This document shows, in pieces, positions 60,125 through 64,000 of a DNA stretch of 64,000 bases. The notes under the pieces were generated by a model. That model saw only the letters and a list, made by a program, of their open reading frames with translations, was not told where the DNA came from and did not search any database. Numbering within the stretch: position 1 is the stretch's first letter; every line of letters begins with the position of its first letter. The DNA is from Phenylobacterium sp. Its GTDB lineage: Bacteria > Pseudomonadota > Alphaproteobacteria > Caulobacterales > Caulobacteraceae. A program made the position numbers and the translations under genes. The DNA lies in assembly GCA_018001015.1 (NCBI GenBank), contig JAGNIV010000007.1, forward strand, positions 62,001-126,000. The letters are read 5' to 3'.

Positions 60125-62215
60125 ATGACCCGCCCCACACCGCCTGCCGCCCGGCGCGAGCCGAAATCCATCACCCAGCTCGGCCGCACCCGCGTCGACG
60201 ACTATGCCTGGATGAAGGACGAAAACTGGAAAGATGTCCTGCGCGACCCAAAGGTCCTGCGCGCCGACATCCGGGAACATCTGGACGCCGAGAACGCCTA
60301 CACCAAGGCCCTGCTCGACGACCCCACCAAACCGCTGCAGGACGCGCTGTTCGCTGAGATGAAGGGGCGGATCAAGGAGGACGATTCGTCGGTCCCCGCC
60401 TCCGACGGCGCCTGGGACTACTACGTCCGCTACGAGATCGGCGCCGAACATCCGGTGCATGGCCGCCGCCCGCGCGGCCGGACCGACGGCGAGGTTGTGC
60501 TGCTGGACGAAGAGGCGCTGTCCAAGGGCAAGGCCTTCTTCCAGGTCGGCGCGGCTCATCACAGCCCTGACCATCGCCTCTACGCCTGGGCGGCCGACGA
60601 GCAGGGGTCGGAGTACTACACGATCCGCCTGAAGGATCTGGCCACCGGCGAAACTCTCCCCGTCGAGATCGAGAGCGCCTATGGCGACTTCACGTTCTCG
60701 CCCGACAGCCAGTGGCTCTTCTGGATCTGGCGCGACGAGAACGCCCGACCCTCCAAGGTCTTCAGGCGCCCAGCGCGCGGCGGCGAGGACACGCTCGTCT
60801 ATGAGGAAACCGACGACGGCATGTTCCTGGGCGTCGGGACCACTTCCGACGACAGCCACATCGTCGTCCATGTCGGCAACCAGGAGACCACCGAGATCTG
60901 GCTGATCCCGGCCGCCGACCCGACCCGCCCGCCCTTCGTGGCCGAGCCGCGCCGGGTGGGGGTGAAGTACGAGCTGGACCACTGGACCGACCGCTGGATA
61001 ATCCGCACCAACGACGACGGCGCCCTGGACTTCAAGCTGGCGACCTCCACCGCCGAGATCCCCGCCAAGTCCACCTGGACTGACCTCGTCCCCCACCAGC
61101 CAGGCCACTATGTCACCGGCTTTTCGGCCTATGCCGGCCACCTGGTGCGGCTGGAGCGGGTGAACGCCAATGACCGCATCGTGGTCATGGCGCGGTCCGG
61201 CGGCGAGCACGAGATCATCTTCGACGAGGAGGCCTGCGCCCTGTCGCTGAGTGGGGGCTATGAGTACGACACCCCGGTCACGCGCTTCATCTACCAGTCC
61301 CCCACCACGCCGCGGCAGTGGTTCGACTACGACATGGCCAGCCGCGAGCGGACCCTGCGCAAGACCCAGGAAATCCCCTCCGGCCATGATCCCGCCAGGT
61401 ACGTGGCGAGGCGCCTGATGGCCAAGGCGGCCGACGGCGCGGAGGTCCCGGTCACCGTCCTGATGCTGAAGGACACCCCGCTGGATGGCTCGGCGCCGCT
61501 GCTGCTCTACGGTTACGGCGCCTATGGCCACGCCATGGAGCCCAGCTTCTCGATCCGCAATCTGAGCCTGGTGGACCGGGGCTGGATCTGGGCTACGGCC
61601 CACGTGCGCGGCGGCTCCGACAAGGGCTGGGGCTGGTTCCTGGACGGCCGCAAGGAGAAGAAGCCCAACAGCTTCACCGACTTCATCGCCTGCGCCGAGC
61701 ATCTGTCGGCCAACGGCTACGGCAAGGCTGGACGGATGGTGGCCTATGGCGGCTCGGCGGGCGGGATGCTGATGGGCGCCATCGCCAACCTGCGGCCTGA
61801 TCTCTGGGCCGGGGTGATCGCCGCCGTGCCCTTCGTCGATGTGCTCAACACCATGAGCGACACCACCCTGCCGCTCACCCCGCCGGAATGGCCCGAGTGG
61901 GGTAACCCGCTGGAGGACGCCGCCGCCTACGACACGATCGCGTCCTACAGTCCGTATGACCAGGTGTCCGCCCTGCCCTATCCGCCGGTGCTGGCGACAG
62001 GTGGGTTGTCGGACCCCCGCGTCACCTATTGGGAACCGCAGAAGTGGGTGGCCAAGCTGCGCCAGTTCTCGACATCCGACGCCCCGATCCTGCTCAAGAT
62101 CAACATGGAGGCCGGCCACGGCGGCGCCTCGGGGCGGTTCGACTTCCTCAAGGAGATCGCGCTGGACTATGCCTTCGCCATCTGGGCGATGGACAAGGGG
62201 TGGGAACAGGCCTGA
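60125..62215 (+). CDS. ptrB: Oligopeptidase B (prolyl oligopeptidase family S9)
   Basis: A 696-residue soluble peptidase that cuts small peptides after Arg/Lys. An N-terminal beta-propeller (to about residue 400) covers the alpha/beta-hydrolase domain with the nucleophile in YGGSAGGMLMG, Asp in the GGLSDPRVTYWEP region and His in EAGHGGASGRF. RVDDYAWMKDENW near the start is typical. ATG 60125 was chosen. The stop may overlap the start of a decayed acetyltransferase gene. Confidence 0.93.
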   Translation: MTRPTPPAARREPKSITQLGRTRVDDYAWMKDENWKDVLRDPKVLRADIREHLDAENAYTKALLDDPTKPLQDALFAEMKGRIKEDDSSVPASDGAWDYYVRYEIGAEHPVHGRRPRGRTDGEVVLLDEEALSKGKAFFQVGAAHHSPDHRLYAWAADEQGSEYYTIRLKDLATGETLPVEIESAYGDFTFSPDSQWLFWIWRDENARPSKVFRRPARGGEDTLVYEETDDGMFLGVGTTSDDSHIVVHVGNQETTEIWLIPAADPTRPPFVAEPRRVGVKYELDHWTDRWIIRTNDDGALDFKLATSTAEIPAKSTWTDLVPHQPGHYVTGFSAYAGHLVRLERVNANDRIVVMARSGGEHEIIFDEEACALSLSGGYEYDTPVTRFIYQSPTTPRQWFDYDMASRERTLRKTQEIPSGHDPARYVARRLMAKAADGAEVPVTVLMLKDTPLDGSAPLLLYGYGAYGHAMEPSFSIRNLSLVDRGWIWATAHVRGGSDKGWGWFLDGRKEKKPNSFTDFIACAEHLSANGYGKAGRMVAYGGSAGGMLMGAIANLRPDLWAGVIAAVPFVDVLNTMSDTTLPLTPPEWPEWGNPLEDAAAYDTIASYSPYDQVSALPYPPVLATGGLSDPRVTYWEPQKWVAKLRQFSTSDAPILLKINMEAGHGGASGRFDFLKEIALDYAFAIWAMDKGWEQA

Positions 62216-62274
62216 TCGTCAGACCCTCTCAGGCGAGCGACGCGCAGGCCCTGGCGGCCATCTATGGCCGCTAA
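62212..62274 (+). pseudogene. Remnant of a GNAT acetyltransferase start
   Basis: CTG ATC GTC AGA encodes (M)[19 protein letters not shown], a typical first strand and helix of phosphinothricin-type GNAT acetyltransferases, then stops at TAA. The expected ATG that would overlap the ptrB stop as ATGA is CTG. The break coincides with the end of the convergent P-ATPase gene. Confidence 0.5.
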
Positions 62275-64000
62275 AGCTTCGCCACCCTCAGGCGCAGGGC
62301 GTTGGAGATGACGCTCACCGAGGACAGCGACATGGCCGCCGCGGCGATGGCCGGGGTCAGCAAGAGGCCGAAGGCGGGATAGAGCACCCCCGCCGCGATG
62401 GGCACGCCCAGGACGTTGTAGACAAAGGCCAGGATCAGGTTCTGGCGGATGTTGCCCATCACCGACCGCGACAGCCGCCGGGCCCGCAACAGGGCGCTAA
62501 GTTCCCCCCGCAGCAGCGTGATCCCGGCGCTCTCGATGGCGACGTCGGAGCCGGCGCCCATGGCGATCCCGACCTCGGCGGCGGCCAGGGCCGGGGCGTC
62601 GTTCACCCCGTCTCCGGCCATGGCGACGATACGCCCCTCCGACCGCAGGCGGGCAACGACGGCGGCCTTGTCCTGGGGCAGAACCTCGGCCTCCACCTCG
62701 TCAATCCCCAGGCTGGCGGCGACCGCACGGGCGGTGACCCGGTTGTCGCCGGTGAGCATGACCACCCGCACGCCCGCCGCGCGCAGCTCGGCCACCACCT
62801 CGGCGGCGTCGGGTTTGACGGGGTCGGCGATGCCGAACAGTCCGGCCAGGGCGCCATCGACGGCGACGAGGATCCCCGTCGCACCTTCCCCGCGCAGCGT
62901 CTCGGCCGCGGTCCGCAGCGGGCCGATGTCGATCCCCGCTTCTGTCAGGAAGCGGTCGCTGCCGATGGTCAGGCGGCGGCCTTCCACCGACCCGGTGACG
63001 CCCTTGCCGACCGGGGAGTCGAAGCCCTGGGGCTCCGCCAGGACCAGGCCGCGATCCAGGGCCGCGCGGACCACCGCCTCGGCCAGGGGGTGCTCGCTCG
63101 CCCGCTCCAGGCCGGCGGCCAGGCGCAGCAGGTCGACCTCCGCGAAGCCTTGCACAGTATGGATCGCGATCACGGCGGGGCGCCCTTCGGTGAGGGTTCC
63201 GGTCTTGTCGATCACCAGGGTGTCGACCTTCTCCAGGCGCTCCAGGGCCTCGGCGTTCTTGATCAGCACCCCGGCCCGGGCGCCGCGTCCGACCCCCACC
63301 ATGATCGACATCGGCGTGGCTAGGCCGAGCGCGCAGGGGCAGGCGATGATCAGCACCGAGACCGCGGCCACCAGGGCGTGGGCCAGCCTGGGGTCAGGAC
63401 CGAGGAACCACCAGGCGGCGAAGGCGGCCAGAGCGGCGGCGATCACCGTCGGCACGAACCAGGCCGAGACCTGGTCGGCCAGGCGCTGGATGGGCGCGCG
63501 CGAGCGCTGGGCCTGGGCGACCATCGCGACGATCTGGGACAGCAGAGTGTCGGCGCCCACCTTGTCGGCGCGCAGGATGAAGGCGCCGGTCCGGTTGATG
63601 GACCCGGCCACGAGGAGGGCGCCCTTGGCCTTCTCCACCGGCATGGACTCGCCGGTGACCAGGCTCTCGTCCACGGCGCCGGAGCCCTCCAGCACCTCGC
63701 CGTCCACCGGGACCTTCTCGCCCGGCCGGACGCGGAGGCGGTCGCCGAGGGCCACCTGGTCGATGGCGACCTCGTGGTCGGTCCCGTCGGGGCTGATCCG
63801 CCGGGCGGTCCTGGGCGCCAGGTGCAGCAGGGCCTTGATGGCGCCGGAGGTGGCCTCGCGGGCCCGGAGCTCAAGCATCTGGCCCAGAAGCACCAGGACG
63901 ACGATCACCGCGGCGGCCTCGAAGTAGAGCGGCGCCGCGCCCATCGGCCCCTTGAAATCGTTGGGGATCAGAGCCGGGAACAGGGTGGCGAAGGCCGAGT
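62271..64000 (-). CDS. Heavy-metal (copper-type) P1B ATPase, 5' end outside the window
   Basis: 576 codons of a metal-transporting ATPase; the frame is open to base 64000, so the N-terminal metal-binding domain and first helices are missing. Visible are TGESMPVEK (actuator), the copper-type CPC in [24 protein letters not shown] with the phosphorylated Asp, and [22 protein letters not shown]. The CPC and the [22 protein letters not shown]-type segment (landmark near the 5' end) fit CopA, exporting Cu(I). A decayed acetyltransferase gene abuts its 3' end. Confidence 0.92.
   Translation of the reverse strand, partial: SAFATLFPALIPNDFKGPMGAAPLYFEAAAVIVVLVLLGQMLELRAREATSGAIKALLHLAPRTARRISPDGTDHEVAIDQVALGDRLRVRPGEKVPVDGEVLEGSGAVDESLVTGESMPVEKAKGALLVAGSINRTGAFILRADKVGADTLLSQIVAMVAQAQRSRAPIQRLADQVSAWFVPTVIAAALAAFAAWWFLGPDPRLAHALVAAVSVLIIACPCALGLATPMSIMVGVGRGARAGVLIKNAEALERLEKVDTLVIDKTGTLTEGRPAVIAIHTVQGFAEVDLLRLAAGLERASEHPLAEAVVRAALDRGLVLAEPQGFDSPVGKGVTGSVEGRRLTIGSDRFLTEAGIDIGPLRTAAETLRGEGATGILVAVDGALAGLFGIADPVKPDAAEVVAELRAAGVRVVMLTGDNRVTARAVAASLGIDEVEAEVLPQDKAAVVARLRSEGRIVAMAGDGVNDAPALAAAEVGIAMGAGSDVAIESAGITLLRGELSALLRARRLSRSVMGNIRQNLILAFVYNVLGVPIAAGVLYPAFGLLLTPAIAAAAMSLSSVSVISNALRLRVAKL

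Noticed and set aside
60116-62119. 667-codon minus-strand frame opposite ptrB
   Set aside because: Mirror of the coding bias of oligopeptidase B; no recognisable motif.

Overview
The window is high-GC, gene-dense chromosomal DNA from an alphaproteobacterium, most likely a member of the Caulobacteraceae (Caulobacter/Phenylobacterium/Brevundimonas group). This is an inference from gene content: two DUF2336 proteins, a MucR/Ros regulator, the cycHJKL-type cytochrome c maturation operon next to degP and two-component genes, a CYP153-like P450, a DUF1491 protein, PdhS-like orphan histidine kinases, TTAA-N7-TTAA-like (CtrA-type) sites, and dispersed palindromes with the core ACCGGTnnCCACTT that are common in Alphaproteobacteria. 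No rRNA, tRNA, CRISPR array or intact transposase gene was seen.

Layout. 1-3.2 kb is a disturbed, accessory-looking stretch: the end of a membrane acyltransferase, a VOC protein, a broken gene that looks like the two ends of an Avs/STAND-type defence protein joined out of frame, a MaoC hydratase, three related palindromes, and partial copies of the starts of two neighbouring genes. 3.2-8.5 kb is a minus-strand sulfate import operon (porin, sbp, cysT, cysW, cysA). 8.9-13.6 kb holds an AraC regulator, a beta-lactamase-fold lipoprotein, a DUF4287 protein, a CYP153-like P450 and a GFA-family protein. 13.7-25.9 kb is a long minus-strand block: kinase and regulator, degP, ccmH-ccmF-ccmE-ccmI, a helical hypothetical protein, a FeuPQ/PhoPQ-like pair and a PepSY protein. 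26-36 kb holds an HWE/HisKA_2 kinase, a DnaJ-family protein, a DUF805 protein, a UPF0260 protein, a bifunctional PBP, an Uup-type ABC-F protein, an unassigned structured-RNA candidate and a MASE1 hybrid kinase. 36.3-38.8 kb is an NMT1/TauA-type ABC importer. 38.9-47.3 kb mixes hypothetical and DUF2336 genes with rsuA, an rsmC-like methyltransferase, prfC and DUF1491. 47.4-53.1 kb has two divergent orphan kinases, sufE, a PAS protein, mucR with a clear terminator, and a second DUF2336 gene. 53.2-59.1 kb is fatty-acid related at its edges (enoyl-CoA hydratase and acyl-CoA synthetase diverging from a perfect 23-bp palindrome; a MaoC hydratase), with a methyltransferase / small protein / TerB / small protein / BI-1 run between. 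59.1-64 kb has a trypsin-like protease, oligopeptidase B, a GNAT gene remnant and a copper-type P-ATPase that runs off the end.

The observations I would follow first are the partial gene-start copies meeting at a palindrome (2.58-2.95 kb), the candidate structured RNA at 33.68-33.95 kb with three GNRA-capped hairpins, the Avs-like gene fossil, the Shine-Dalgarno-hiding hairpin in front of the sulfate-operon porin, the divergent operator at 54.1 kb, and the TerB/small-protein/BI-1 run. All assignments come from reading the sequence and remembered family features; no database search was run.
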